A stretch of DNA of 64,000 nt from Penelope pileata (lineage: Eukaryota > Chordata > Aves > Galliformes > Cracidae): the NCBI GenBank assembly GCA_013396635.1, contig WBMW01000802.1, forward strand, positions 1,252,643 to 1,316,642. Direction: 5' to 3'. The stretch's first letter is position 1; each line of letters begins with the position of its first letter. Below are positions 50,591 to 64,000 of the stretch, one piece after another. Under the pieces are notes generated by a model that was given only the letters and a program-made list of their open reading frames with translations, made no database searches and was not told where the DNA came from. A program made the translations under genes and the position numbers.

Positions 50591-53500
50591 TATAGCACTG
50601 ATCGATACCATCTCTGTTTTCACTTTTTCCCTTCTGAAAATCTATGTGATCGCACTGAAAGAATTTGAAAATGTGGAAGTGGTTTGCTACACCAGGATCT
50701 TACTTAAAACAGTTACAAGTATGACTGAAATCAAGCAAATCCACAACTCTAATGAATTCAGGGTCATACTGTTGTTATTTTTTCCAATTAGAGACTTCAT
50801 TTCAGATACATTTATCAGGTACAGTCAGAACATCTAAAAGCATGTGTTAGATATAAGGCCATAATGCTCGCTAGAACTATCTAGTCATTTTTCTTTTGTT
50901 CAGCTAGTTTTTCATCAAACGCCTGTGTCATTCACAGCAGTTGCTGCCATTTCCTGACACATTTCTTGTGTTGTATCTAGACAAAGGTCAGAAGATTTTC
51001 TTGTAACCCAGATGCAATTTCAGCAGAAGTCTGGGCTCCACAGTGTTCTCTAAGCCCAACAGCCCTCAGAGTTGGAGGGCTTCAGAAACTACACGGAGCA
51101 AAGCTCAGTTTCCACCAGCAACAGTATTTGTGTGTTTTCACTTATTTGCTCCTTCAAATTACAAAAGCAGGTGCTCCAGTTAAGCACACAGTGGCAAAGG
51201 TGGCTAACCACACATGGCAAAATTTCATGTCTTTGAGGTGAAATGAGATCAGACCACCAGTTTCAAGCTAAAACAATGCAAGTTAAGCTGCAAAAACACA
51301 TATCAAGAGATAGCAAAGTGACAAGAAAAAAAAGCAATATCTTGGAACCTTTTAAGCTGGTTAATTTTTTTTTTAAATTTGCCTTTCTGAACATCAGTTT
51401 GAAGTTTTCTATACTAATGTAAAGAAAAGAATGGTGTGGGGTTTTTGTTTTTTGTGTTTTTTTTTTTTTGTTTTTACTGTTTTCTCCTTACAATAAAAAG
51501 CTAAATTTCTTTATTGAAATACTGCTTCTCTGAGCTATGCTGTTGAAACCAACCATGAAAAACCATCAGAGAGCAGTCCTGGCTCTAGGAGAGCTGCTGT
51601 TCCTGGATTGGAGCCTGGCTCACAAGTCTCCCTCTTTTTAGTTCCCTTAGAGAAGAAGATGGAAATTAACAGGTACAAACTATATTAAGTGCATCACTCA
51701 GAGACAAAGTTTAGGGTAACTTAGCCATAGAGAAGCGCCTTCCCATTTCTCTTTGAGATTGCCAATGATAAACCCAGTGGCACCATGTGCTCTCAGTAGC
51801 AGACAAACTTGCTAAGAAGACTGCAACAGGAGACAGACTTTTATTTTTTCTTAAACATATTTTCAACATTATCACTCAAATTTCTGAAGTATTTCCCACT
51901 TAGAAGTTCAGTAAAAGTTTCAGATATTGCATTTTCACTCCCATAAATACCAATATCACTTAGAGTATAAGCTGCAGGATGCTCATTTTTTCTGTATCTA
52001 GGGTGAAATGACAACTGCTGCTGACCCATCAGAGTACTCCATCATCCAGTGCGTGTTATATGAATGCCTGGGTTTTCAGGTTGTTAGAAAAAACATAGCT
52101 AAAGCTCCATCAATTGTCTTAATAGAAAAAAATCCTCCTTAAGTGAAACATTTCAATTTCAATAACTTCCAATAAGATCATTTATAAACAATAGCATATA
52201 TATATTTAGGTTCAGATTGCTCGTTCAAAACGAAAAGTCAAAATACCTAGTTTATAATGTGTTAGAACGAACTATTTCCTTTAAGAAAAGAATAGTTATT
52301 GTAGGGTGGAGCTATTTGCCAAACTTGACATAATAGCGCTAATAGCTACAATCAATCAAATAAAGCAATTTTGGATAAATAAGCTATTTGTCTTAAGAAA
52401 AATAATATACAAACTGCTGTTGTCTATTGATTGCTTGTGCCCGAGCACTACAGAGTTGGTTTTTTTTTTGTATTTACTTATTTTTTGCTTTTAGTGATAC
52501 TGTTACCTGTGATATCCTTTGCAATTGCTTTGGAGTCTGATGATTTGTATGGTTGGTGAGTTTTGCACCTTATCTGGGCATCAGAAATGAGCAATGAGAG
52601 CATATCTAAATGAGAATTTTTTCTTCAATACAAATTTATTTTTAAAATGTTTAAATATGAAGATGAATACTTTTAGATATGAATTCATACATTCTATATT
52701 TACTCTCAGAGAGTATTTTTTGCATCTTTTCTGAATCACAGACTCCTATTCCTCAGACAGATAGGCTTGCACTCTCCCCAGGGTCCAAAGCCCATTGCTC
52801 TTTGTGATTGCTACCCCCATGCTTACACATATAATTATTGTGGATGGGTGAACCCAAATAACCCTCTTTAAGTACATCAACAATTGATTACTTCCTGGAG
52901 ATTTCAAAGACACTTCCATTAAATATTAATTACCAAGCAACTTACGTATTACCCTATTGAAAGTAAGAACAATACCTCCTCAGTGACCTCATGTGTTCTG
53001 ATGATCGCTCGTTTGAGACTGGTGGGTAACAGAGGAGCTCAGTATCTATAGTGTTGGGATGATGTGTGATTTTTGTGGAACCACACAGAAATCCCTACAG
53101 CTGCAGCTGACTTTGCTTCTATTGGCTATGATCACTCTTCATCCATACATGTAAAATCACATGGATGCAAAGTCACCTATATATGTAAAGCTAAGTGCTT
53201 CAAAGGAAGAGCGCTGGACTTCTGGATGCTCAGCCAGTTCTTTGGTATTTAAATTGTTTCCTTCTCCTGTGTTCTCCAACCTTTACCAACATACAGTCTT
53301 TCATCTTACATACATGGCAGACAAATGCAGACCTGGGTAGATCATGTTGTATAGTTGGACAGACTCCAGGTTTCACTGTGAAATCTTCTTTCCTATGAAG
53401 AAGAAAAGGAATCAACTGCCCACAGAATAGTAGTCAGAAAGCTTGGTCTGCACCTTCTTCTGGAGGTAAATGCCAAGGATAGAGCCCCACACCCGAACCC

Positions 53501-55289
53501 TTTTCTCCAGGTGGGGATGAGGTGATGAGTACCAGGCAGGGCTGGTCAGCACCTCCTTCCGTAGCATCTCCTGCTATTCCTCCTGGGTCTCCCATCAAAC
53601 CTCCCTCCAGCCTTCCCAGTCACAACAGCTTCAAGGAGTTGGATATCACAAGGATCTCAAACTGAGATATCTCAAACTGTGATTAACACCTGGATGCCCC
53701 CAGCTTTTGTTTGATGTGATATTGCTGTATATGCCTCCTGGAGACAGCAGAGGGATCTGTAACGTTACATATGCATCATCAAGGAGAGAACTTTCATCAT
53801 GGGAGGAAACCAAGCTGTCAGTCACCTGTTTGGCAAACGTGTCAAAATGAGCAAGAAAAAAGAGGAAGAGGGAAAAAAATCTTTCGACTTGAAACCTCTT
53901 TAATACAAACTACAAATACCGCTTTAATAGAAAATAAAGTCACATCCATGTAGGGATGGTCCTGTATTTTCATTGTAAACTCAGGGAATGTATAGACGGT
54001 GAAGTTAAGGGTCTGAGGATGGGAAAACAACTGCCAGCAACAGTGTTCTGCTATGACAACCAATTCTTTTCTGAGTTAGCAGAATTAGCTTCACAATAAA
54101 TCCATTGTGACCACCTTAAAGGCTGCAGCAAGGATGAAAAACAGTACAGCTGGATATTTTAAGTTAATAAGCTTTTGTGGCACCTGGAGGTTGACTCCTA
54201 GCAGTGATGCCAAATGCAGCAGCACTTAACAGTGGGTGCTTCCGACCCACTGGCACCAAAAGATTATGGTTAAAATTTTTATTGTGCATTTTCCAAGCCT
54301 GCTATTTGATTAATGCACTGGCCCAGCAATATTGAATGAAGCTTTAAGTGAATTTAAGATCCACTACCTCAAAGAACAATAGGGTCAAGCTATTCTAGAG
54401 ATAGTTCTTAAAAGTAAAACTGAAAAAAAAATTATAAATAATTAGAGAGACCCTAAAAATGCTTCCTCCTCTTTGAAAGAGTCAAGACCGAGCTTTTCTT
54501 AGCCATTTGAAAACCAGGAAGTTTTGCTTTGTCTGTCACACAGGAGAGACTTAAAGTTAATGCTTTACCAGGAATTAGCTGCATGACCTGAATATCTGGT
54601 TTATATCAGTCAAAAAGTGTGTAGGGTTGAGCATTAATATTTAAGAGACTTTATAGAAGGCAGTCTTACAACACCACCAGGTTAATGGACTAGTAAACCA
54701 GGTGTATGTGTAAAACAGGAAATTTACAGTGACACGGCTGGATAATCAATAGAAATGAATAAAAAGTTATGGTTGACAAAAAGTGTTCAATCTATGCCTT
54801 CATAGGATCAGATTTATTACACGGGGACTGAGGTACTATTTGCTCTTGTTTAGAACATATCTCCCAGGCATATCAAACTGCAGTGGCTGTGCCCAAACAA
54901 AGCAAAGGATGTCTTGATTTTTTGAAAAGACACTTAATATATAAAAGCAGGAATATAATATAACACATGTTTAAAATAGGAAAATAAATAAATAGCAAGG
55001 ATTATAAATGCAATAAATTAAGAAATATCACTAACAAATATAGAAGTATAGCAATTGTTACTTTTTTTCTTAATAAGCCAGGGAAATGCATCCCTTACAT
55101 AGCTATGAAGGGCATAGAACATTCAGCTCCTCTTGCAATGGAAAAATGGAAGGCAACTGCAGTGAAATGAAAGCTTTGCCAATCAAACCAAGTGCGAGAG
55201 AATAATCTAAACCCAATTGCTTTACAGGAAACTGCTGAGAAACATTCATTCTGAGCATATCTATTACTACCCATAATTAACAAATGTTT
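50591..55289. other. Non-coding stretch, no gene found
   Basis: Open frames reach only 76 codons. A T-rich run lies at 51443-51476, and a GC-richer patch without a convincing gene at 53.43-53.64 kb. The palindrome GAGATATCTC sits between two direct copies of ATCTCAAACTG at 53654-53679. Confidence 0.55.
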
Positions 55290-56085
55290 GAAAACTATAG
55301 AAATTTCAAAGGACTGGAGGAGCACTACGATTAAGAAACTGAATAAAATCAGGAACTGAGGGAATTCTACAGGAACTAAATATCAGTTCCTGGAAAAAAA
55401 CATGGAACTAATTTGGGACAGTCAAATTTATAGACTATGGAAATGTTCAGCATCAGTCAGTCTGATTTCAGGGAAAGTGGATCTTTTCAAATCAACTGTT
55501 CCCTTTCTATTGCTGGAATTTAGGTCTAACTGGTATGGTCAAGTTACATCATCATATTTTTTGTATTGCATCTAGACTCAGTTCTCTCTAGTTGCTGACT
55601 TTAGATCTCTTGGATCTAAAAGACAGTACAGTAAATTAAAACTTGGTCCCCTGATGGATCTCAAAAAGCAGTTCCTACTGAGAAAATAGTCAGGAGTGCA
55701 GCCTTAGCCACAAGGCCACTTGGAATCGATTTTCAACTCCTATTTTTATCAGGAACTTAGCTAAAGCTACAAAAGTTTTACTAGCACAGTAACTGGTAGA
55801 TCAAAGAGTATACTTAAAAGTGAGGTTATACTTACAGGGAGACCTGAATCGCTTGGTAAATGATCACAAAGCAATAGAAGGACATTTTGTATGGTCAAAC
55901 ATAAGACAGCTGGGAACACAGAGTGCAGGTAGTACAAGTTTCTGTCTTGGAAACAAGTAATTCAGAAAGGGACTTACAGGTCGTCATAGGCAATTGCCTC
56001 AACATGATTTCACAGCACAAAGTTGTGGTAAGAAGTTCTTGTACACATCAAAAAGAAACTTCAAGTGAGGGAGGGAAAGCAAGGA
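55290..56085 (+). mobile_element. Ancient CR1-clade LINE reverse-transcriptase relic
   Basis: Non-LTR retrotransposons of the CR1/L3 clade encode a reverse transcriptase whose DNA is widespread and decayed in reptiles and birds. The order of conserved blocks is kept here on the plus strand: CAGTTCCTGGAAAAAAACAT near 55384 (the SIPGKIME-type block), a TCAGGGAAAGTGGATCTT block near 55470 (start of the G-K-S/R-LT region), a GGATCTCAAAAAGCAG region near 55657, ATTTTTATCAGGAACTTAGC near 55742 (F-I-x-DL block), GACCTGAATCGCTTGGTAAA near 55841, and GGGACTTACAGGTCGTCATAG near 55968 (KDLGV-V block) followed by a CAACATGAT block. Many stops and frame shifts interrupt it, so no protein can be made. Block identities come from remembered consensus patterns, not alignment. 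Confidence 0.72.
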
Positions 56086-58043
56086 TTTTTTTTTTATCTG
56101 CACAGCACAGGTCATGAATTTCCTGCTAAGATCATCTGGGCATATCTCTCCCAATCAGTTCCATGCCATTGCAGGGGCCTCAAGCACTGAGCAGTATGGA
56201 TATGGGGAATCAAACTGCATGAGTGGCAGCCAACCACTTCCATCCTTCCCAGCCTGGGTTAAAAGTCTTTGTAAGGCCAATTTTTTTAACACACCTCGAG
56301 TTTATCTTACCAAGCACTGGGAGAGCTTCTGGATCCACTTTCCCATATGGCACAGGGCTGCATACAGTCAAAGTCTCAGAGAGTTCACACTGTAAAGCCA
56401 GCAGCAGGACATCTGATGTCACCCTACCAGTGAAGCCAAACATGAATTGCATAAGGGTTGGTTGCAGTAAATGGGCTACGGGCTGGCATACCTTCAACTA
56501 GATGAATCTTTCCAGCTTTAAGCTCTAGAATTTGGAGATAAATATTGTGCCAATATTTATTTCAGGGAATTATCTTTCTGCCAGTGATAGAAAACATCAA
56601 GCTGACAGCTATACTCTCAGTTTTTCTGAATTTGTTCATGTATTTCTATACTTGTCTGTAAGTTGAAGTATGCGGGTAAGCCCTTAAGACTATATTCCTT
56701 CTTTGTAGTACCTTGTTTTTTAATCACACTAACAATAAAAAATCAGATTACTGTTCACATTTAAGAGCTTTCCTTTAGAAGATGGTATTTCATATGTTCA
56801 AAAAGCACAGAAACAGCAACTTCAGATCAATCCCCTATTCAGACATCTCTCAAGTATCTGCAAAAAATAAAATAGGTTTATAGAACGAAGAATACAGACT
56901 CATAGTTCTGTGCTCACATGCAGATTTCAGTTAATGCCTACAAGAGTCCCAGTAGCTTATAGGAGAGGATGTCACCTATCTTTCTCACAGCACATTCCTT
57001 CTGCTCTGCATCTCTGACTACTGAGAATTCATCCTACTCCATTTCTGAGGACTACATTTACCCTCTTGGAAACTAAACTCCCAAACTGATGGAGATGATA
57101 GAAGATATTTCCCCACAGGGACTCTACTTGTCTTTCAAGACTTGCTTCTGCTCCCTACCTGTTTGATTTATCCTTTAGCAGTTTATTTCTTTGCAACTCC
57201 TTGAAGTTTGAAAGCATAGTGTGAAACAGGAAATCTAAAGGCATGTCATTTAAAAAAAAAAAGTAAAAAAAAAATCCCTGCAGTTCTCTCATCCTCTCTG
57301 TCTCTCTAAAAGGATTACATTAAGTGTTTGATACTTGACATTTGTAGACAGATCACAGGGTTGCCTTTTTTTTTCTTTCTTTTGGCTAAAGCAATAGCAC
57401 AGACCTTTAAAAGTGTGGTACATAAACCTCTTTTTTTTTTTTTCTGTCTGATATTTATTTTTTTCCTTGGGCCTGGCTGAAGTAGGAGTGATAAACCCCA
57501 GTAAACTTGGAGCATTATGAATAGGAATTAACTGATCTTCAGGAATAACTTACGTACTACAGAGATGAGGGTCTTAAAAAGAAGTGCCACATGGACACTG
57601 TTTGAACATAGCACAAGCATCACAGTCATGATTTTTCTCCATTTCACAGAAAGAACAACATTTATTTCTTACAGATTACCCAGAGGCTAATTTTGCTAGA
57701 GGACAGAACCACTCAGGAAATCTGAAGCATTTAAGGATTTAGAGCTACTGCCAGGACATGGGGCAGCGAAAAGAAGAATCTTGATACCACTGATCTTCAA
57801 TCAGTGGACAAAATCTCCAGGATGATATTCTCAAGTTTATCTGGTAAGCAACAAAGAAATTGTTCTTTCAAATATTCCCCTTTAGAGATGTTGGTCCCTG
57901 ACTAGCTGAGTTCACCAGCTTAAAACTTTATGCTTATTGATCATGAAAGTTACAAGTTAGCAAGTTCAATTCCTCCATTTGAAAGTTCAGAAACAGAATT
58001 CACTATAAATTCATGTTGTGTTTCTTATTGCTGGTTTTATTCA

Positions 58044-58067
58044 TTTGTTTGTTTGTTTGTTTGTTTG
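58044..58067. repeat. (TTTG)6 tetranucleotide microsatellite
   Basis: Six perfect TTTG units. Directly visible and probably length-variable. Confidence 0.95.
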
Positions 58068-61000
58068 TTGTCCACCTGAAGAAAAACACATTGAGAACAA
58101 TAACTTTGTAGCTTACAGACAAAGAAAGTCAGTTGCTGATCAATGGGATCTGACATCCAGTTTAAGCTTCACATTAAAAAACCCATCCACCTTAAACAGG
58201 CCAGCTAAGCACTTTGCTTCTAATCTCTAGAAATATTTTGAGCCAGGAAACCCTTGAAACTCCTTACAATTTCTTTGATGTTTTACATTTGTGTTGCAGC
58301 TCCCTACTGTGTTTTGGAGAACACTGTAACCTCATAATCAATTAAGCACCGATATCTAATCTGTGAAGACTTATGAAACTGATAGTATTGACATCCACAT
58401 AACTTTAAGCAGCATTGCTTCAGAAATGATGTCAATATTAATATTTCAGTATAAAACTACGAGCTACATCTAAATGATCAACAAATTAGCAAGATGATTC
58501 AGAATGAACAAAAGATAGATATTTGAATCATGCTAACTGCAGGTTTAAAGACAGAAGAATGCATGAAAGTTTAGAAAATCATAATATTCTATAACATATA
58601 CATGATGAAAGAAGCTAATTTCGTTCCATGATTTTGTTAAATTGTGCAGTTATTAAAAATGCAATTACATTTAAAATGAACAGTTGAAAAGAATAATTAT
58701 ATTTCATTATGTCAGCTGGGTTGCTCAGATGAACATTGTGCACTGCTCAATAGATACTGTGGCATGGAATCTTATACTGTGAAAATTTTAAGAAAATCAT
58801 GATTATTTGATAATATCCAATAATCCAATAATCTGATAATGTCCAATATTCTGGGAGATATTTTATTACTGCTGATGGCTACTGACATATTTAAAACTCA
58901 TTAACTGGAAATGAGTTAGAAGTTGAAAAGAGAAAAGAAATGTAAAGGTAGTATTCAGACTTCCAAACACTATTCTCAACTTCAATTCAGAAGGAACTGG
59001 AACATTTTAGTATTTGATTATATGGCTAGAGATTCGCTGAGAATATAGATGTTTTAATATGCCATCTTTTGCTAAAGAAAATGTTCCAAGACCCTTCATT
59101 TTTCTGAAGCAAAAATAACCTAAAACAAATATTGATCATGTCTGAACAAAGCATCGAAGTCTGCTAATTCTGTGTGACTAAATAACGCATGATACTAGAT
59201 TTGAGATAATAGAAGTACAGAAAATTCCCCAAATTTCCTATTTAGATTTCACTTTCCAAATGTCTGTCATTTTCTGGATTTCACTTCTGTTCAAAACCAG
59301 ACAAGGCTTCATAGAGTACTACAAGGTGGGAATCAAAGTTCCTGGTAATATCTAAGGATTATAAAGATTTAATGATTATAAAGAGTATAAAGTTCCAAGG
59401 AAAGTGAAACGCACTCCTTAGAAAGACCCTCTAAAGAACCCTTCTAACTCAGCACCAGTTTGAAGGTGGAAACTCGAAATTAGACTGCCAAGCTGGAGGA
59501 ATGTGTGAAACCAGCTCTCCATCTCTGGGTATTTTCCAAACTCTCATGATGACCCCAGCAGTCTGACTTCAGCAAGAAGAAGCTACAGTTCTTCTGTTTG
59601 TTATAAGTTTTGCAAGAAATCAGAACTGGCTGCCTAATAAGGAATATGTGAGTTTTGGGCTTTCATGTAGTTCATTCAGTCAGTGGTTCACATCGCTTCA
59701 GTAGCAGGTTGCACTCCTTTTTCCAGTCTGACTGGCTACACTTCCAATTTATTTTACAGACTTTCCTGTGTGACTTCTACTGTCACTCTTTTGCAGCTGA
59801 GTGGCACAGAATGCATGGCTAGAAGAAAGCAAGAAAGGTCATGACATTTCTGCAGCACATATAGAATTTCTTGCGGCTGTTTCAATTCCATGGTCTGAAT
59901 AACAGCCAGCATAAAGCAGGCATATCTCATGCTGGCATGTAGAGAATAAGGGAAAATTCACATATGCACATACAGATTTGCACAGTTTCCTGTGACATGC
60001 CTTAGTCCTAGCTAGAACTTGGGAAATGTTCTTCACCAGCAAATTTAATGCCTACATTAATTATCTCTTAGTCGTACAAAGCAAAATTAGGGCAAAGCCA
60101 TCTACAAGTTCAGTAAGTTAGAATATGGTTGAATGAAGTAAAATTTAAGCAGTGAGCCTTTGAAAACGTTTGAAAATCTCATAAGTGATGGCAGGATCTG
60201 TTATACGCATGCATTTCTTTTTGGAATTATCTCTTTTTATACTTGAAATAATTGGCAGTTATATTAATCTACATCCATTATTCTGGGACATTTTTTGTAT
60301 GAATGCTCATCGTTTTTAAACCTCAGTCTTAAATCACTGTAATATCTTGCTTATAAAAGGGTATGTCATTGGTCACAATGCACACTATTGGTTAGAAAGT
60401 GTGACTCATTAACCAAGTAATTCCGTCATTACATTTATCATACTTGTCAGGTTAGATTTAGGGTCTGTTTTCTCTTTGGAGCTTCCAGATATCATTTGCT
60501 TGAACAAATCAGACTTTCAGTCCATCCTGTTTTAAAGAATTGCAAATATCATTAAAAATTCAAACCATCTTTGGTCAAAAGTGGTTTTTTTTTTAATTAA
60601 AAAAAAAGTCATCTTATATCTTATCTATCATTTGTAATGGGAAGATCTTCAAATTCACTCAATGAAGATGACCCAAATATTATTCAAAGACTATAAAAAT
60701 TACCCATTATCTCCTTCAAACTCTTAAAAAATCACTTGACAAAGGAATTGAGCAAATACATAAGAATTAATGAGGTAATATTTTAAATACACTTCTATTT
60801 TGCCTCTAAATCACTGCCTATAGGATAATTCACATACTCATAAATATCCACATTTTGAAAACAGACCATGTGGTGAAGAAAATTCCACTCCCAAATACAC
60901 TGTTGAAGCTGATGTCAATTTGCAGGTATTACACTTTAATTAGTGAACAAAAAGTGGGTAAGCCACTCCCTAGTTTCTCATTCTGCATTGGCAGAACTTG

Positions 61001-62906
61001 AAGAAAGATCTTGTGGCTACATAAAGATCCATATTTAAAATGGAAGGCAAAACAAGATGAGTCTAGCTGATCCTCACAAGTCTGAGCAATCCCTCTCCTA
61101 CTGACCCTCATAGTCTCCTCTGTCTGATTTATTCGCCCTTCAGCCTCTCTTTTATTCTGTTTCTCAGGGAGAAATAGAGATAACAGCACTGCCCAAGATA
61201 TATAAAGTTTTAAGACACAATATTTTTGCTAAGTAATGCTCCTCTTAATGGAAATGCTGGCTATCATTAAAAGCTCTGCAAAACCTTTTAAGAATTCTAA
61301 GACTTTAAGTTCAGTAATATTTATTTACCTTCCCATAAGATCTAAAAGAGAAACATCTTGTGTGAAGATATCTTCCAAATTTGAAGCACTGGGCCCAGAT
61401 CTGTTCTCAGTAAAACAAGGAAAAATTCACAAAGCTAACTTACTACAGGTTTACACCACTGTTAACAAGGACGAATTCATTCGATGTAAAGAAATCTGTT
61501 ATCAAATCTATGAACTTATGTTAGGTGCAAATCTATAGTTTTTACAATATTCTATTATGGTACAATGTGCAACTTAGCTGCAGACCAGATGTGCATGCTG
61601 TGACAGAGCCAGATATATATTAAATTTCTCTCTTGTGACATTTAACTTATGCCATTCTGACAGCCCAGGATTATGTCTCAAACATTTTTCAAGTGATTTT
61701 GCTTCTAGTAGATGCAGGAAGAGAGTATTCCTAATCTAAAAACATTTTTTTCAGGTTTATTTTGTTCAGAATTTAACCTGAGTTGAATTTTTACTCCTAT
61801 CTCTTGTTCCTAGTTACGATTCATTTTAGCACTCTAAATAATTCCTCATATTCCTTGGCATGAATACATTCGTAGTTGCCTTTCCATTTCTTCCATGTCA
61901 TTTAAAAATAAAATGAAATTATTGGATATCAATCTTCAATCTTAAATGAAAACAATGAGCATATTCTTACTGTCGCAGATCAGTCCCTTTTTCAAACAGT
62001 GGACAGTAGTTGATGCTTGTGTAACAATAATGTATGTGCAGTACGACCCCTCCCTCAACTGATGACAGCAATCAGTAGTTTAGAGACTCTGCTAGCTAGA
62101 GGTTACGTCTGGGCTATTGTATTTCAGATTCCTATTATTCATGAATTTTCCTAATACCTTTTTGAACCAATTTATAATTTTGACCTCCTCACAAATTGAG
62201 AGTCATCATTTAAATTACATATGAAGGGGGAAAAAAAGATTTCATACATTTAAAGTGCTGTTTTTATCATTTCTCTAGGTCTCCTTGCTCCTGACCATGG
62301 CACAGAACAAATGCCTCTTTATGTGTACTACGGATCTTTGTCATATGCATTGCCTTTTTTCCAAATTGAAAAGTTGAAGTTGTAGGGAAGCTTTTCATAC
62401 TTTGATCATTTTCTTGCCCTGGACTGCATCTTTTCAAGGTGGGAGGGCTGGAACACATTGAGTAAAGAGATCACTCTGTTTTCCAAACTCTTTCCCATTT
62501 CTGCCCAGTTTATTTTCTCAAAACTTCAATGCCAGCTGTAATAATACATTAGCAGTTTCACATCCAGAAATTAAAATGCAGCACGCAAGAGATAAACACA
62601 GAAACATCAAGTCGGGGAAAGCACAGTAAAATTGTCAAAACACAGAAAGCAGAAATGAGCCTCTCAGTACCCTGGACAGAAAAATGACAACACGGAAATT
62701 ACAATTATTCAGGGCCAGAGTTCCTTTCAACAGCATTGAGGATGTGTTCCACAAACACTACAGTGAATACAGTGAAGAGTTGTGGCTATTTGGCTTCTCA
62801 GGACCTGTGTGTGAGAGAGAGAAGGAATACATTAGCAGTTTCCACACTGAGCTGGAATAGAAATGTTACAAATAAACATTGAAAACCATGAATCATTTGA
62901 TCTTAC

Positions 62907-62928
62907 AAAAAAAAAAAAAAAAAAAAAA
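62907..62928. repeat. A22 homopolymer run
   Basis: Twenty-two A in a row. It could be the poly(A) tail of a plus-strand retrocopy, but the DNA to the left shows no open frame or recognisable transcript, and no clean flanking duplication was seen. Confidence 0.9.
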
Positions 62929-64000
62929 CACCTAAATCTTAAAGCCCACAAACATAAGGAAGCTCATTGATTGCAAACTGCTACACTGCTTACAACAGCC
63001 CCGCTCATGGCATTTTCTTAAAGGAGAAAACATTGTAAAAAATAAGAAATACTATTTGCAAAGATAAACATAAACTCATTCCCTGCATTATCTACTACAG
63101 AAACGTCATACAGTTCCATTGACTGAAAAAAGGATGACTTAGAAAAATCACTCTCAATTATAATATTTTACAGGAAAACAAACAACAAAACCCCTCTAAA
63201 ACTAATGGAATAGGCTGTAATATCATCATTCCAAGTGCTATTAGATTTCAGTCCTGAATAACATGGTATCCTGTGTTTTGCTTAAAGCCTTCAGAATCTC
63301 AGAAAAATCTCCAGAAATCTTAAGTTGTCTTGAAGAGAAAAGGAAATAAATTCCCTTCTTCTAAGTCTTTCTGCCAAAAATGCTTCTAAATCTGATCCTT
63401 AGATCTGCAAGATGCAGCAAGGCCTAGCAGGAAAAGAAATAAAAGGAAATCAGCACCTTTAAGTGATATTTTTAAGTGTATTTCTCCCCAATTCTTTTTT
63501 CTCCAGACTCCTGATCTTGTGACATTTGGCAATGCAAAGCCTGAAAGCTCTATTATTAGTCAGTGAGAAAAGGCAGCAAATGGTTTAGCTTCCCTTGCAT
63601 AGCAGTGCTGCCCCACAGCTCACCTCCTGGTAAGATGGTGAAAAAAATCCCGAGTTTTGAAACTAGTGGTGAGAATACAGTCAGGAGGGGAAGGAGGAAG
63701 GGAGTGCAAGTCAGCTTGATGGAGAGAAGGGCAGAGGAATATGAAGGATGCTATGGGAGAAGCCCAGCTTACAGTCAGTTGGACTGAGGCTTGGCAAGCA
63801 TCAGAAGAATTATGAGAAACAGTACCTAAAGCATGCTATTTTCTTATTATTTTCTTACACACTTTTCATAGCTTAAAAAGAAAATTGTTGTAGATCCATC
63901 ATGAGATAATGTGCAGTGTAACATACTGTGCTGTCAGAGGGGAAGAGGAAATGATAACAGCTGGGAAAATCTATAAAAACTATATAGAAGAAAAAAGCCA

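Larger units (their letters stand above)
56086..64000. other. Non-coding stretch, no gene found
   Basis: Three overlapping open frames of 92-95 codons on both strands at 56.11-56.50 kb share one GC-richer patch, and at most one could be real; none shows a known domain. The remaining frames stay at or below 100 codons. Simple repeats are (TTTG)6 at 58044-58067 and an A22 run at 62907-62928. No RNA gene or further mobile element was recognised. Confidence 0.55.

Noticed and set aside
56114..56501. Three overlapping open frames of 92-95 codons
   Set aside because: They lie on both strands in one GC-richer patch and show no known domain or splice context, so chance is the simpler reading.
58808..58850. 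CRISPR-like or satellite repeats of CCAATAAT type
   Set aside because: Units are about 8 bp, irregular and without spacers; local low-complexity AT sequence explains them.
61236..61538. 100-codon plus-strand frame
   Set aside because: Lysine- and serine-rich translation typical of AT-rich non-coding DNA; nothing recognisable.
62907..62928. Poly(A) tail of a processed pseudogene
   Set aside because: No transcript-like or coding sequence precedes it and no flanking target-site duplication was found.

Overview
The window looks like bird nuclear DNA. The evidence is a clear CR1 LINE tail on the minus strand (7791-8284), a short CR1 3' end on the plus strand (25521-25636), two LTRs of avian endogenous-retrovirus type (7352-7629 and 25880-26421), and few interspersed repeats on an AT-rich, CpG-poor background. 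I cannot name the species, the chromosome or a flanking gene.

I found no protein-coding gene, exon chain, tRNA, rRNA or CRISPR array. Open frames are short (the longest is 151 codons, at 14843-15298 on the minus strand) and lie on both strands in overlapping frames with no recognisable domains. The only frames whose translation I recognise belong to the CR1 relic. The best description is a gene desert or the inside of one or more large introns.

Layout: 1-7351 is AT-rich unique DNA with a (GTTTT)9 microsatellite and a very AT-rich block near 1 kb. A mobile-element cluster at 7.35-8.28 kb joins an LTR fragment to a 5'-truncated CR1. From 8.3 to 25.5 kb the DNA is mostly unique, with an old dispersed repeat at 11.03 kb, a composite hairpin at 20.28 kb and a 37-bp tandem duplication at 21.25 kb. 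At 25.5-26.4 kb a CR1 end lies just upstream of an apparently solo LTR. From 26.4 to 50.5 kb there is unique sequence with several hairpins and a 48-bp pure pyrimidine tract. At 55.3-56.1 kb a strongly decayed piece of a CR1-clade reverse-transcriptase gene can still be followed on the plus strand. The rest, to 64 kb, is unique AT-rich DNA.

Nothing here supports a new multi-gene system. The items most worth checking are the ancient LINE relic, the solo LTR with its internal AT-rich expansion, and the hairpins at 20281-20321 and 50158-50202. Family assignments rest on remembered consensus patterns, not on a database search.
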